Part shown: piece after piece, positions 13,208 to 25,900 of the stretch | Numbering within the stretch: position 1 is the stretch's first letter | Layout of the letters: each line of letters opens with the position of its first letter | Source: Ustulina deusta | Taxonomy: Eukaryota; Ascomycota; Sordariomycetes; Xylariales; Xylariaceae | DNA: 64,000 bases | Direction: 5' to 3' | Assembly: GCA_023159155.1 (NCBI GenBank) | Contig: JAJNNX010000013.1 | Coordinates: 744,001-808,000, forward strand | Program-made: the position numbers and the translations under genes | The notes under the pieces: model-generated | Told to the model about the DNA's origin: nothing | Seen by the model: the letters and a program-made list of their open reading frames with translations, nothing else | Database searches by the model: none

Positions 13208-14744
13208 TCATTGGGCTCGCTCGGGTTCAACATCAAACTCTACATCAGTTCGTATGATATACTTTGCTCCCTTTTTGACACCTGTTCCTTCATGCAATAA
13301 TGCGCCTTTTGTGTCACCGTGGGGGAAAAGCACTACTGATCCCATCGTGGGCCGGACGGGATGGGCATTCATGACACCCTCTCTGATGCTCGGGGTAAAG
13401 AATGTGGTCTCGCCTCCCTCGAACTCGTCATTCAGGTAAACCAAGAAGGTGAATAAACTCGACTGCTTAGCACCTATAGGTGAATCATCGTAAATGTAGG
13501 CACCTGTTTTAGGGTTAACACCAGACGGTGGCCAGCCACCATCGAAGTGGCAACGATACTCGGCACCAGGAACATAGCGATAAACTCTAAAACGCCGGTT
13601 GATGCCCCGAGCTTTCCGTCCGCCCACATGTGACGGAATGTGTGGAGATACTCGCTTCCAGAGAGCGTCGTGAAAAGCCTTATCTACAACCCAGTATACG
13701 TTATGAGCGAGAATGCTAGAAGCAGACCCATCGTCATGGAGAGGACAGTCAGGAAGGAAGCCTATGGATTCCATTGCTGCCACAACGGACATGCATTCTT
13801 GATGCGCGAGCACATCCTTCATGAGAGATAAGCCGGGAACAGTCGGGTGCTTGTGAAGTGTTGTCGTTGGTCCATCCGAGGCAAGTTGAACAGCATTGTC
13901 GTTACTGAGATGCAGGACGGCAGGGTGCAGATTCGGTGGCTTGCGTTCGGGACCGATAGTTGTCTCGAGGATCCGAAATCTGTCGTTGATATCTTTCGGA
14001 CAAGTCTCGAAGATACTCTTGTCTAATACACCTTGCCGAACAGATGGTCGGGGCGATTTATCCCCGTTGTCCCAGATCGGTTGCAGAGATAGTGGACCTG
14101 AGAGGAGTGCTGGCACTTTCGACACCTCGTCAACCGGTCCGGTAACCCTTAGGAGCATATCCATCACCCTGAGTAATTCAAGCTGTGCATCGGACCAAAA
14201 ACCGGGCGTTTCGCTCGAGAGCCCACTGACGACATCGAGGTCTCGTACCCATCGGCAAAGGGCGCCTAGTTTTGGCGCCTGGTTTCGTATCCGCATCTCG
14301 GCTAATAGAACGACGGCATCAACGTATTTGCCATCCACAAGAGCTGCCGATATGCGAGAGGTGAGATTCGTCTCGGCTAATTCTGCCGTCAGCTCCCGGA
14401 AGACCTCATTCGGAAGTATTGTGTGAACCATCCTTACCAATTGTGTTCATGCCAGTTGTGCATGCTTGCTTGAATCCGTAGACGGATGTACGCAAGTTCC
14501 GGCAGGCCTTAGACTTGATGAGAGTGGGATGCTGGGCGAGCGAGTCTAAGGTCTCGACGGCAATCTCTATCTCTTCTTCGGAAACGACGCTGGCTAAACT
14601 CCTGGGGTCCAAGTGGTCTCTCGTTTTGAGCGATGAGGATGACGCATCTGGAGAGGGAGACAGTGGTAAGTTCGCGTTGGCGCCACTTCTCTTGTTGGGC
14701 GGATTGGACTGCGCATTGCGCTGGCGCTTTCTCTTGGTCGGCAT
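13208..14744 (-). CDS. 2-oxoglutarate/Fe(II) oxygenase, prolyl-4-hydroxylase-like
   Basis: Predicted dioxygenase of 493 residues. Exons are 14744-14438 and 14382-13208. The 55 bp intron (GTAAGG..GCTGAC..CAG) restores the frame exactly. The C-terminal third has the double-stranded beta-helix signature: the iron ligands HFD (His381, Asp383) in CHFDGGWPP, a distal His466 in LLHEGTG, and a basic residue (Arg480 in KYIIRTDV) placed to bind 2-oxoglutarate. GGETTFF before the distal His is typical of P4H-like folds. The first 100 residues are Lys/Arg/Ser-rich, with a nuclear-localisation-like start (PTKRKRQR). The middle (about 100-270) is helical and matches no domain I recognise. The substrate is unknown; a protein side chain is likely for this subfamily. 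Confidence 0.9.
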
Positions 14745-17019
14745 CTTTAAAGTATTTTCTTGTCGCAATCAATAAAACCTGATGTTGTTTACTCCAAGGG
14801 ACCTACTCGGTGGTGGGATGATGGTCTTGAGGCGTGCGAAATGTGGTTCGAGATGTCAGAATCACCATCCCCAATGCGGTAACGTTAAGATAATAAATAA
14901 CCTTACTCAGCATTGTCTTGCTAGCCGGGGTACTAAATACTGGCCCTAAATATTCGATCCACTCCGTCTCCAGTCCCAAGACTCAAAGTTCATACCCTAC
15001 ACCAACCAGAGAGTTTTGGGATCTCAGGCAAGGCGCTCGGTCCATAACTCCCTTCATCCAATAGTTAGTTGCCCCTTATCTGAATTCTCTCCTCCGCCTA
15101 GAACCGTGACCGAGCTCAGGTTGTGTTGTTATCGCTGTCGACCAGAACTACACTATTCCTGTCTGAAGACACCGATACCATCATACCTAGGTGGAGAACG
15201 CCACCGACTTGGCATTGTCGTTGAGCAACTACTGCTCCTTGACATAATAATACAAGATCAGGAAATACGTACGATACCCAACGCTTTTTCTTCTTTTTTT
15301 TTCTTTTTTTTTTTTTAAGAAATTAGGTGGCCCTTAGGCAATTGCGGTCTTCTCGTGATTAGCTCTCGCTTTTTGTCATGGCCTCTTTCAACGCCTCTAC
15401 TTCGTTGTTTCCTTTTAATCTTCCGCAGTTGTGCCGTCTTGGCGGCTATCTGCTCGAGCGTTCGCCAATCACTTCTCGGCAGCACGTCGCTTAGGGTTTT
15501 TATTATGCTGCAGCCACAATATACGTCATTATGGGAGTTATATGTTATAGGACAGCGTTTCTATATAGATATATACGCATACCTCGACCTTAGTTAATAT
15601 CAACAGTCGCCCACCAATTGCTCTAAAATGATCTCCTCTAGCCTTAGATATCAACTAAGAACAAGCCACACTCTCAGCAAAGCCAGTCCCCGAAGCAGCA
15701 GCGTCAGAAACCACTGAAAGTTCCCGACCCGGGCTACAGCTCGAATCTTGTCCATGACTGTCAGAGAGCGGTAATCGGTAATCGAAGCACTACGTCACAC
15801 CCAGCGCGAGCAAGGCGGCGTGGTTCTTGGCGGACGCGGTTGCGTAGATTGGGTCAAACCCGGCCACTGATGTAAAGTAGCCTCAGATGTCATTGTTAGG
15901 CAGTGTCAGGAACCTCGTACGTGAGTTAGGTAATAGACAGATGTTGTTGCGCAAAAGTCTTTAAAACACCTTTGTGGACTAATCCCAACTATATACAGAA
16001 GTCCCTTTGTTGTGTAGTGTGTCTTATGACATGTCGTTATATGCCACTAAAATACGAATCTTATAGTAAATCCGTACACGTTATTAGACCAACTTTTGTA
16101 GCTCGCTGTTGCAAGATATGGCGTTAGTATTACCTAGGTATAATACACGAGGCCAACGTTATGCACCGGGGCAACCTCGGTGAACCAAAGATCATGGTGA
16201 TGTGTGGGTGCAAGAACAGAATACGAGTTCATCATACTACCAAGAATCGATCGCCTATATCGGTCGGGAACGGGTAATGTCGCATTGGCTCAATTGACTT
16301 GTCAGGAGTCTAAACATGAAGCGATCACCAGTTTGTGGTGCTTGCTATGTTGAAGTTTCCTACTTCATATAATAGAAGATCAGATCTCTAAGATGACATC
16401 CATACTAGCCGCTAGGACATGATCAGTGAATTTGATAGTCGCAAATTCGTATTCATAGATATACACGTTCGGTATGTTGATAGGATCTAATTTCTGCTCT
16501 AAATTATGTGTATTTTATAAGCGTGCCCATATGCCTAAATATATATATTGCGAACTTTAGATGCCAAAATACTGTGTAAGTACTGGACTATGATAGTCCA
16601 GCGAGTGATAAAATTTCCTACTGTAGGTCGGTGGCAGTACATATAGATACAGGATTGGAATGAAATGATCGAAGTCTAGAATTAGATATGTGCATCAGTC
16701 ACTGGTGTTGAGAAGGAGGATCGAGTGAGCCACTATCTTGCGTGCGTGATCAACCGAAATTTCGTTCGGCTTATTCATTCACAGTGATGCATCATGTTTC
16801 CTGTCAGTAAGGTTCTCATTCATTCGTTATACGTATCTATACAACATGACTGAGAACATCTCATCAACCCTTGTGTTATCCGTCACTCCATAGTCCTAAG
16901 CGCTAGCTTCCAGGCAATAGGTCGCCTGGTCCATCTTAGATGCAAAGCTGGAAGCAGGAGAGCATTCGTTCAGATCTCGGAACATATACTCGAGGCCACC
17001 TGATCCCACAAGTTGCAAC
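14745..17019. other. Intergenic, 2.3 kb
   Basis: No gene supported. Contains a T-rich run near 15291-15316 and moderately AT-rich sequence from about 15.9 to 16.7 kb with few open frames, possibly old decayed repeat DNA. Confidence 0.5.
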
Positions 17020-17334
17020 CTAGTGCGTGTAGACATAGGCACTGACATCCCCCGGCCCGATTTGATGGCATCCAGCGATTAGATCGTTGGCGTCCGGGAT
17101 GGACCCGGTACATCCACTTCCGGTATGTCCCTCAACGCGAACGGTCCCGCAGTCGCTGCTAAGTTTGTATGCAGCGCGCCCAGTAAGATTGATGCACCGC
17201 CCAGTAGAGGTAAGCGCGTCAGCACTGCCCGAGCCTCCAGTGCAGTCGGCATTGTTGTAGCCTGTAAAGGTGCAGGCTGCGTTGGTGAGGCCAACGATAG
17301 TGGCAGCAAGGATAAGACCAGACTTGAAAAACAT
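17020..17334 (-). CDS. Small secreted cysteine-rich protein
   Basis: Protein of 104 residues starting at ATG 17334. Residues 1-19/20 form a clear signal peptide (FFKSGLILAATIVGLTNA), with cleavage expected just before the first cysteine. The mature chain of about 85 residues has six cysteines (21, 31, 47, 62, 75, 89), consistent with three disulphides, and is rich in Gly, Ser and Thr. I do not recognise a named family. Such proteins in ascomycetes include antimicrobial peptides and host-interaction proteins, but the sequence alone does not say which. A TATA-like element lies about 170 bp upstream. It sits alone in gene-poor DNA. Confidence 0.82.
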   Translation of the reverse strand: MFFKSGLILAATIVGLTNAACTFTGYNNADCTGGSGSADALTSTGRCINLTGRAAYKLSSDCGTVRVEGHTGSGCTGSIPDANDLIAGCHQIGPGDVSAYVYTH

Positions 17335-20263
17335 TTTGATGGTAGTGATATTGAAAGCTCTTATGGGTGATTGGCAATGTGGGTATGAGTGAATGACACT
17401 TGTAGTTGCTGGGTTGGATTGTGATAGACTGAGGTTTAAAGCTGTGGTAGTATACTCTCGATGTTGATACCAAACTATGGAGAGGAGATGAAGAGAATAG
17501 CCCGCCTTTATATATCCGCAAGTGCAAACGACCACCGACATCCTACATCATATGGCTCCGTCATTTTTTATGATCAGCCCTAATGATCTTCACTATATTA
17601 ACTACAGACGATACCTTTTAGGAGTTGGGATATACATCCAAGAGACAACCACAACCATGACTGGCCTACCAAATATGTGTAGTGCCGCAGACACTTCCAA
17701 AGTCACAGAGAACTCAATGAAGGCGTTGCAGAAGTCCCGTTCGTGTGGAGCTTCATCGAGGTGGTCAGAAAGGTTGCACATATATGCACTGATACACCGT
17801 GTAATACTCAACCATGAAAGGAATACCAATTGCCAAGACACTATGATGCAAGCCTACGGCTTATTTGCTGTCATTCGTGTCGTTTGTGAGATTTAAAGAC
17901 TCGGACATAGCTTATAGAAATAAGCCGCTTCCTGACGGCGGATTAGAACTCCAACTTAAGACCAGGAATCACTTTACAAGGGTTGATGCATCAGCTGAGT
18001 TCCGGGACAGATACTAGAGAATATTTGTAATTGAGTTTATAGCGTGATACTTTGCTCTTTAAAGTGCTATCACCACCAAAAAACCCCCCTGCATAGAGAC
18101 CTGCACTTTCTACGGAGGTTTAAAGCACGCTAATAGAGTTTTGCATTGTTTAATTAATTTATTCATATTGTATATTAAGCCTCACAGAAGTTCTTTTATA
18201 TACAATAACTCTTCTCCTAGTGGGTTAGAGACAAAATAGAATCTCTTGTCTAAAACGTGCACTAAAGCAGAGCGAGTGGAACTTGAAGTGGCTGAAAAGG
18301 GGGTGTATAAGTATGTAGCTACTAGGTAGCCCTACAGTGGAGGAGTGCATTCATCACTAAAAAGTACCTAGGATAGAGAAGAACAACTATCACAATTACA
18401 CCCTTTTTCTTAGTTATTGCGCTGGGTTGAGTTATGTTCTGGTATGGTCGTCTAGTCTAGTCCCCCAAATACAATTCTACGTATTAATGCTAGGAAGTTG
18501 CATCTCCGGCAATCCAGGAAACCTACTAATATCTGACCTAAGCGCCTCGACTAATACCTTTTATCTCGCAGAATTAGACCCAAGGATGGGTGTACATTGG
18601 TCCCAAGGGGTTCGATTCCAGCTGCATGCTGAGATGTATTGCTCAGGCCAGGACGAAGAGCTCTAATATCCGATATGATCTAACCATTGTGACGATTTTA
18701 TGAGGTATCAAACATTTCTGCGGATAAGGTAGTATGCGGGAGGTATATGTGCGGTAATACTTCGGTTAATATATACCAAATCTGACTAATTCAACAGTTG
18801 TTGTGCCAATTGGGTGAACATTAGTAATGAAAACTATTAAACTACTCCGAAAACATTACAAAGATCCTCTATTTTAAACTATTTAGTCGTATAAAGAGCA
18901 GCAAGCCGCGTGGTTAAGCTGCAGCTGTACGAGGTTTTCCTTGAAGGTCGAAAGGCTCTATTGTGAGTTAACGGGATAATTACTTGGAGATGTTGTTAGA
19001 TTGCCGCGGTAGTAAACCAGAATGTAAAGCGAAGGCTGTCAGGTCCCACCACTTGTTGTAGCAATTGGCGGTCGAAATACTTACTTGGACACGCTGACTA
19101 AGTTTGTATTAGAGCGTGTGTACGGTACGAGTCTTACATTGCGATCAGAGTTGCTTCAGTCTCCCAGCCCTTACTATTCTTGGTTCTGACTGGGTAGGCA
19201 TCGCTGCTATGGTAGTCAAAAGTGTAGGTAATATCTTACGTAAATAGAACGCTGGCTTCTAGCATATTCGCCTTCCGCACTGTTTTCCTTCCTGTTATAG
19301 AAAGTCTCCAAATGGTCTGAGTAAGATTCTGCAACCTACGTAGGTAAGCACTTTGTTTTACTTATGTCGTCTACATTCTTTGGGCTCCTAAAACCCAATC
19401 TCTAATCCTGTGGCTCTAAGATGGTCTGGAGACTCCAGCTAATCTGGCTGTCGAACTACTACTACTCCACTATAGCCCCCTCGTGAGAATGTCAACTGAC
19501 CGGAAAAAAAAAAGAAAAAGATACACATGTACGTAGGAAATCAGACACCGGTGGCAGGGAGCGGGTGAGAGAGAGCGAGATTGACTTGCGATCAGAATCG
19601 CCCGACCCATCGGATCAACTCCGTCTATCCCGGTCCCAAAACAAACCATCTCCGGAAGTCCGAAGCGCAGCCGGCCACACAACAAGCTGTCAAGCCCTCT
19701 CCTCATCCCCCAGCTAGTCTTCCGGCACATGGTGAGTAGCGCTTCCGACACCTGTCTTGGCGAGCATGAGGTTCTGGTTCGCCCGTCGAGCACGGGGTCG
19801 CTGGTGTCCGAAGCCCTTCAGCTCGAAGAGCGTCGTTCCCCCCTAGACGGCGATAAGAGCACTCGATGGCATCATGGTATATCTATCTATGTCTTAGTGC
19901 CTTTCTAAATAAAAAGTGAGTTTTACCGATAGACACAACGTTAAGACTTTGCAGATTATGTATACTGATTCAAAGGTTGGTGGTACCCTATCCGCTTTCG
20001 CGCCGGTTTATAATAATTGCCACATTAGGAACTCGGCACGAGAATTTGTGCTAACTTATCATACGGGTTAACGAGGGGCACAAATGATCTGTAGCCGACC
20101 TTTCTCATATAATCTACGCGGCCGCTTCTACCGGTCACGGTATTATCGTTCATACAAAGGAGTCACTACCTACGTAGTATATTGAAGACTTGCTATAGCA
20201 GCCTACGGTTGCCCGGGTAGAGGTACACGTGTCGCAATACCGCCATTTCCGCCGTGATATGCC
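17335..20263. other. Intergenic, 2.9 kb
   Basis: Apart from the TATA-like promoter region near 17.5 kb, no gene or repeat is supported. Frames at 17.5-17.9, 18.4-18.7 and 19.5-19.8 kb (19.5-19.8 on the minus strand) have no recognisable domains. Confidence 0.5.
17505..17514 (-). promoter_or_regulatory. TATA-like box of the secreted-protein gene
   Basis: Minus-strand TATATAAAGG, about 170 bp upstream of ATG 17334 and followed by a CT-rich stretch, as in strongly expressed fungal genes. The transcription start is inferred, not seen. Confidence 0.5.
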
Positions 20264-21436
20264 TCATTGCCAAAATGGAGCCAAGCCTACAAAACGGTTC
20301 CCTTGCAAGAATGGTGGCGTTGGATACCCCAATTGCATTTCTGCGTTGTGGGGGTGTTCGTCAACCGCTCGGTCGTGCAGGTCGTGGAGCTTCTCTGGAC
20401 CAACCCAGTCGGCATCCGTAAAGCAGAGCTGCTGGATGCGGGCCGGGTGAAGTCGTACATCATCGAGAAAGGCCCATGCCTTTCGTCGATATAAGTAGCG
20501 TTGCATCGACGATGAAAGTCCTATGGGGTAGAGCATCTTGTACATACCTGGCCCCTCTGTATAGTGCTTATCTTTTTCGCACAGGGGGTCAAAGCCGAGT
20601 ATACAGTCCTTGCAATCCATGTCAGAGCTTGTTCGCAAGTCCTCCTGCTTGCGTTCGCAGAGGTCGTGCAACCACATCTGAACGTGATCCCGCCCTTGTT
20701 TCCCGGCTGTGGCAGCTTGTAGTAGCGCGGTAGCGAGGTCGAAGCCGAAGCACGAAAGTTCAGAAAAGAGTTCATCAGTTACGTCTCCTTCCTCATCGTA
20801 TGACTCACACTGGATTGCGATGGCCTTATGAAGCGACTCCACATACGACTGAACGCATGCGATAGCCTCGGCCTCGACCAACTGGAACGTTTGGCCCTTG
20901 TACTTCCACAGCGAGGACAGCTCGTAATACCAACTGCTGTCGCCAAGGTTATCAGAGCAGCACATTTTGCATAGGAGTTCGTAGCGTAAAAATGCCCTGA
21001 AGAGTCGCTGTCGTTCCGGGCCAGTGAGGTTCGCCGCGCTGAACCGAGGGCTTAACGGGTGGCCCATGTATGTCAAATATTGGCTATAAAGCGACAAGGG
21101 TGAGAGACCGAAGTACTCACGGGAAGGGTCTGTGGCGGTCGCTTTGGTAAGGTAGTCCTCGATGAACAGTAGTAATCGGCTGTGCAATCTGTAGAGCCGG
21201 ACAAGATGGTCGGAAGGTGTGTCGTCGTATTCGTCATCGGGTCTCCTGAGAGGATTGGGGAGTGTCTGCGCTTCCCACGACCTATAGTGATGACAAAGAG
21301 GGCCCGAGAAGACTCCAGCAGTATGTTGAGTTGGGAACAAGATGATTGCCATGGCATCTTGGACCATGTCATGGTCAAAATCAGCAGCAAGTTCGTGCCG
21401 ACAGACCTGTGTTGTGAGCTTGCGGGAAGGATCCAT
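20264..21436 (-). CDS. Uncharacterised fungal protein, 390 residues
   Basis: A single long open frame from ATG 21436 to TGA 20264-20266. I do not recognise a family. The composition is ordinary globular protein: alternating hydrophobic helices, a His/Cys pair near the N terminus (CHH), and a cysteine cluster (CSDNLGD, CKDC, CEKD) in the middle and C-terminal parts, without a standard zinc-finger spacing. No signal peptide or membrane segment is evident. The frame is open for about 15 codons upstream of the ATG, and a separate open segment starting at ATG 21669 on the same strand runs about 50 codons. The true gene may therefore have a 5' exon there, but I could not find a splice pair that fits well. 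Confidence 0.7.
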   Translation of the reverse strand: MDPSRKLTTQVCRHELAADFDHDMVQDAMAIILFPTQHTAGVFSGPLCHHYRSWEAQTLPNPLRRPDDEYDDTPSDHLVRLYRLHSRLLLFIEDYLTKATATDPSREYFGLSPLSLYSQYLTYMGHPLSPRFSAANLTGPERQRLFRAFLRYELLCKMCCSDNLGDSSWYYELSSLWKYKGQTFQLVEAEAIACVQSYVESLHKAIAIQCESYDEEGDVTDELFSELSCFGFDLATALLQAATAGKQGRDHVQMWLHDLCERKQEDLRTSSDMDCKDCILGFDPLCEKDKHYTEGPGMYKMLYPIGLSSSMQRYLYRRKAWAFLDDVRLHPARIQQLCFTDADWVGPEKLHDLHDRAVDEHPHNAEMQLGYPTPPFLQGNRFVGLAPFWQ

Positions 21437-22050
21437 TTTTGCCAGCTTTCGGTCACTGATCTCCAGGATGGGATGTTCTGGCTAAGAGGAGTCTGAATGG
21501 TAACGGTCGATTACGACAAGCCTGGACGTTGTGAGTGTAGTGCCATCGCGAGAGCCTGCTGGATCATAGAGTTAAACTTAGTTCTTTGGGTTTTACCGTC
21601 CGAGTTAGCTGCCTCGTCTACAGATGATAACCCTAATACGTTATCACTAGTCGGGGATAACGAGGTCATTTTCTTCGGTGACAGAAATCGCTGCGAAGAA
21701 TCATGCTAGCGAGTAGCTTCTAATACATAGCAGTTGCTATGCACCAATGACTTCGAAAAATGATAGCGGAGAATGGATAAGAGTCACTAAATCAGAAAGT
21801 AAGAGAAAATTAGCGTTCAGGGGTAGTAAGTAATATTTGGATGATATTGACACACATGCGGTAGAAAACAAACTATCAGCCGTAATGTAATGGTGGTGGC
21901 AGTTGCTCGGTACTCGTTGGCGCTCGAGAATGGAGATTTCGATTGTTAAGGCTATGAGAGAGTATTTGCGGTGGTGATGCATTTGGTTTGCTAATTGCTG
22001 AACATGGAATTGCCGTCGATAGTACGAGCCGAAGCTTATATCTCGGGGGT
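21437..22050. other. Upstream region, possible 5' exon
   Basis: On the minus strand ATG 21669 opens a frame of about 52 codons, rich in Ser, Asp and Gln, ending in TAA near 21512. It may be a 5' exon of the 390-residue gene. Nothing else is seen up to the direct repeat at 22051. Confidence 0.3.
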
Positions 22051-22320
22051 ATTAAAGAAGGACGGGGCAACTCGACACCAAAAACAACTAAAAACAACAA
22101 AAACAAACTAGAGCGCCTGCTACTAAAAAACTGGTATGAATGTTATACGTATGAAGTATGTGTTGCTCTGAGAAGTTCGAAGGCTTTTATAGCTATTCGA
22201 ACCTCTGAATACAGCCGAAGATCAGCCGATTCGGGCTGCAGGCGGCCCGAATACGGCTAACAATTAACGTGCAGCTATATTCGTAGCTGCTAGCGGGCCG
22301 CTAGCACTAGCCCTGCTGCA
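22051..22320 (+). repeat. Left 270 bp terminal direct repeat (RIP-altered)
   Basis: Starts ATTAAAGAAGGACGGGGC and ends CTGCTGCA, the same length as the right copy. Against the right copy it carries T where the right has C at seven or so sites, mostly before A, so it looks like the mutated copy. Confidence 0.9.
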
Positions 22321-22391
22321 AACTTCCCTTATTTGGAGCTTTATTCTCTAGATGGCTTCGAATCCAACTGTAGGGCTGAAAACACTAAAAA

Positions 22392-22485
22392 AGATAACAC
22401 AACACAACACCTACTCGAACCCCTAGGCCTCAACGGCCTAAAAAAAAGAACCAGCCCTAACCCACTAGGCCACCAAGCCTTTGAT
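22392..22485 (-). other. tRNA-like Pol III unit (SINE-like)
   Basis: On the minus strand there is a match to the Pol III A box (TGGCCTAGTGG, 22472-22462). A B-box-like GGTTCGAGTAG follows at 22421-22411, 40 bp downstream, and then a T6 terminator-like run near 22396-22391. The flanking sequence does not fold into a good cloverleaf, and the B box deviates from GGTTCGANTCC, so this looks like a decayed tRNA-derived sequence or SINE head rather than a working tRNA gene. Confidence 0.45.
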
Positions 22486-22924
22486 TAGCCGATTGCTGAA
22501 CCGGTCACAATTATACCAGACTTCCCTTGGTCCATAGCTTTTCTTTTGGTCCGTATGCCTTGTATGGCATAACCTTTTAGCTCTTCAAATAACCTATTTT
22601 TTCGTATTCCGTCGATATATCCCTATATAAAAACGTATGCAATTCTGTCCAGACCTGACGTATGTAGCGGTATCTGCTAGTATTTCGTGTTAGAACCTAG
22701 GTGGGTGCTACGCTTCTATTCCGAAGGGCTGGCTACCACTTCGAACCTAAGCTAAATCTCCGTGTGAGAAGTTATGCCGTAGCCCTTACTACTTTCAATA
22801 TATACAAATCTTTATATAACTGCGGTAACGTTTTTTAATAGTGTATATGTGGGTCGGAGTTTGTAGAATAGGCCCTGATCGGCCTCGTGGATGGATTTCG
22901 TGAATAACTCTGAAAATTGCAAGT

Positions 22925-25900
22925 GTGAGCGCGTCCCTATACAAATCAGTATGGGTGGCCGCTCGTACGCGAAAGGAACTTGTCGATCGGCAGTGCAAAT
23001 AGCTGATTAGCGCAGCAATGACGAACTAATCGGCAGTGCTGCGATGACTATGTAACATGTATGGTACGAATAAGTTTACATATAAATTGTATGGGCAATT
23101 GTTCGTACGTAACCAAATAACTGATCAGCGCAGCAATGACAAACTAATCGGCAGTGCTGCGATGACCATGTAACATGTATGCGACGAGCAAGCTTACGTA
23201 CAAAATAGTATGGGAGGTTGCTTGTACGCAACAAACTGATCAGTGTAGCAATAACAATTCGTTAGTGCTGTGCGTCCCAATCGGTAGTGCGGCTAACCAT
23301 GTAATGTAGGTATGTTACGAGCAAGTTTACATACAAAATAGTATGGGAGGTTGCTTGTATGCAACAAACTGATTAGCGCAGCAATAATGTATTGACTAAT
23401 CGGCAGTGCTGTGCTGTATCCGTAGCGCTGTATGCGTATTGCTATGTATGTGTGTAAGGCGTACGACGTGTAGGTCGTGTAGGTATGAGCAGATTGCCAT
23501 ACAATTTGTATGGGCAATTGCTTGTACGCCCGTATCCTTTACATAACACACTGACTGATCGGTATGACGGTGTAGGGCTAACCGGAAGGCCCTCGCGTAG
23601 GTGATTAATGTATGTACGAGCAGGTTCGCATAGAAAACTGTATGTACGCCTGTTCGTACGCAACTGAAACGTGGTAAACTCGCTAATCGACGGCGAATAT
23701 GGCTGAAAATCACATAAAACGTGGTGAACTCGCTGATCAACGCGTATGTAATAGAATGGCTGAAAATCGCTAATCAATAGCGAACGTGATATCGGTAAGA
23801 GCACTTGTCTATATAAAACAGTACGTGGACTTGCTCGTACGCGTATGAAACCAGTGTAAACTCGCTGATCAACGCGTATGTGACAGAATCGCTAATCAAT
23901 AGCGGACGGGGTGTAACGGGTCAATACAAGCACACACACATACAAATTAGTATGGGTAGCTGCTCGTACGCGCATATAACAGCTAAGTCGCTGATCGATC
24001 GTACGTATAACGGCTGAACTGGCTGATCGGCAGCGCATGCGTATATGGCTGAATTGGCCGATCGGCAGCATGGCAGTCCATCAATTGGCTGGCTGAACAA
24101 TGGCTTCCCTTGGACTATGGGTGTAAGAGCATATTTGCATATAAATTGTATGGGGATCTGCTTGTACGGCCACTGAACATGGGGAATTGTTGGTATAGCC
24201 ACTGAAACGAAGGACTGGCTGATCGGTACGCAATTTGTTGATTGAGACTATGAACAGACGCTCCTCTGTAGGCCACGAACATATTCGTATACAAATTAAT
24301 ACGTGAATGTGTTTGTACGCTACTAAACGTAGTAGGCCTGGCTGATCAATGATGCAACAACTCGATGGGCGATATATGGCGCTGAACACTGCAACGAAAA
24401 CAACGCTTTTAAAACGAGGCTTCAAAAACAAGGTCTAAACAGCACTTCCCTTGGACCGTACGTATTCGAGCTGACTCCCATATAAACTATATGGGCACTT
24501 GTTCGTACGGCGACTTGTATGGGAACTGACTGATTAACGGTCTAGAAGCCTGAAAAAATGACGAAAAAACCACGAAAATGCCGAAAATGCCAACAATGCT
24601 AAAAACGCCAGAAATGCTGAAAATGCTGAAACAACAAAATTGACGAAAACGGAGGTGTACGTATAACTGACGGAGGCTTGGAACGAATGCGTGGCTTGGA
24701 GCGAACCTTCCCGTGGGCTACAGCACTGCGAGCGTATTTACATATAAAATGTATGGGGATCTGTTCGTAGGACTGTTTGTGACGGGGAATCCGGCTGACC
24801 GCTAACAAAACGCTAACTGAACGAAGGACTGAACGAAGGGCTTTTTGAAGCGACGGCTTCCCATGGATGATGTGCGTACGAGCAGGTTTGCATATAAACT
24901 TGTATGGCAACTTGTTCGTACGGTATTCGAATATGGACTTGACTGATCAATGCGACGGCGATATGTACGGCTAGCCAACAAGGCAACTTGGCTGATCAAC
25001 GATATGTATGACGATTGGTGATCAATGCGTATGGCTAGCGATCGGGCTAATTGCAGACTGGAACAAGGCTTCCCCAGAGGCTGTACATCTGCGAGCTGGT
25101 TCGTATAGTAACTTGTATGTGACTTGGCTCGTAGGCGTATTCGGATGGGGAGGACTCGCGAGGGCAATTTGGCTGATCGATTGGCTGACTGATTGGCGGA
25201 CTGATTGACTGATCGGCGGCGTGGAACAAAGAACTTCCTTTGGACTAGAAGGCGTACGAGCATATTTGCATACAAAATGTATGTAGGTCTGCTCTAACAA
25301 CTTCTCAACGAAGGGACTGACTGACTGACTAACTCAGCAATGCGTATGGCTGGCCAACAAAGCAATGGGCCGATTGGGCTGATCGGTGTGTTGTACGTAT
25401 AGCGTACAAGTGGGAGCATGTTCGCATAGTAATTTGTATGGCGGACTGCTTGAACGCGTACATGAACGTACGGACTGACTGATCAACACAAACTGGGCCG
25501 ATTGGACTGATTAACGCGTATAGCTTAGCCTGGCTAACTGCTGGAGTGGCCACCTAACTAACGGACCAAGGCTTCCCTGTAGGTTGTACAGCTACGAGCT
25601 GGTTCGTATACAAAATTGTATGGCGGGTTCTTCGTAGGTGTATTCTGGCAAGGGACTCGGCGGGCAATCGTATGGCTAGCAGCAAGGCTGATTAACGCGT
25701 ATGGGCTGGCTTGGTTGGTCGTACGGACATATGAACGGACTGATCAACAGTAAACTAGGCTTCCCGGAAGGTGTACGGCCATGAGCAGACTTGTATGTGG
25801 ATTTGTATGGGTGGGTGCTCGTGGGTGTATTCGTACGGGGCTTGGCTGATCAGGCTATATAGGCTAGGTTGGCTGGGTTGGTTGGTCTGACTGAGTTGGC

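Noticed and set aside
18601..18625. B-box-like GGTTCGATTCC suggesting a tRNA gene
   Set aside because: No A box at the right distance, no pairing T stem and no acceptor stem around it.
23293..25300. Minus-strand frames repeating a PYKFICKxAR-like peptide
   Set aside because: The repetition is the palindrome array translated. Frames shift and stop between units and no continuous protein spans the array.
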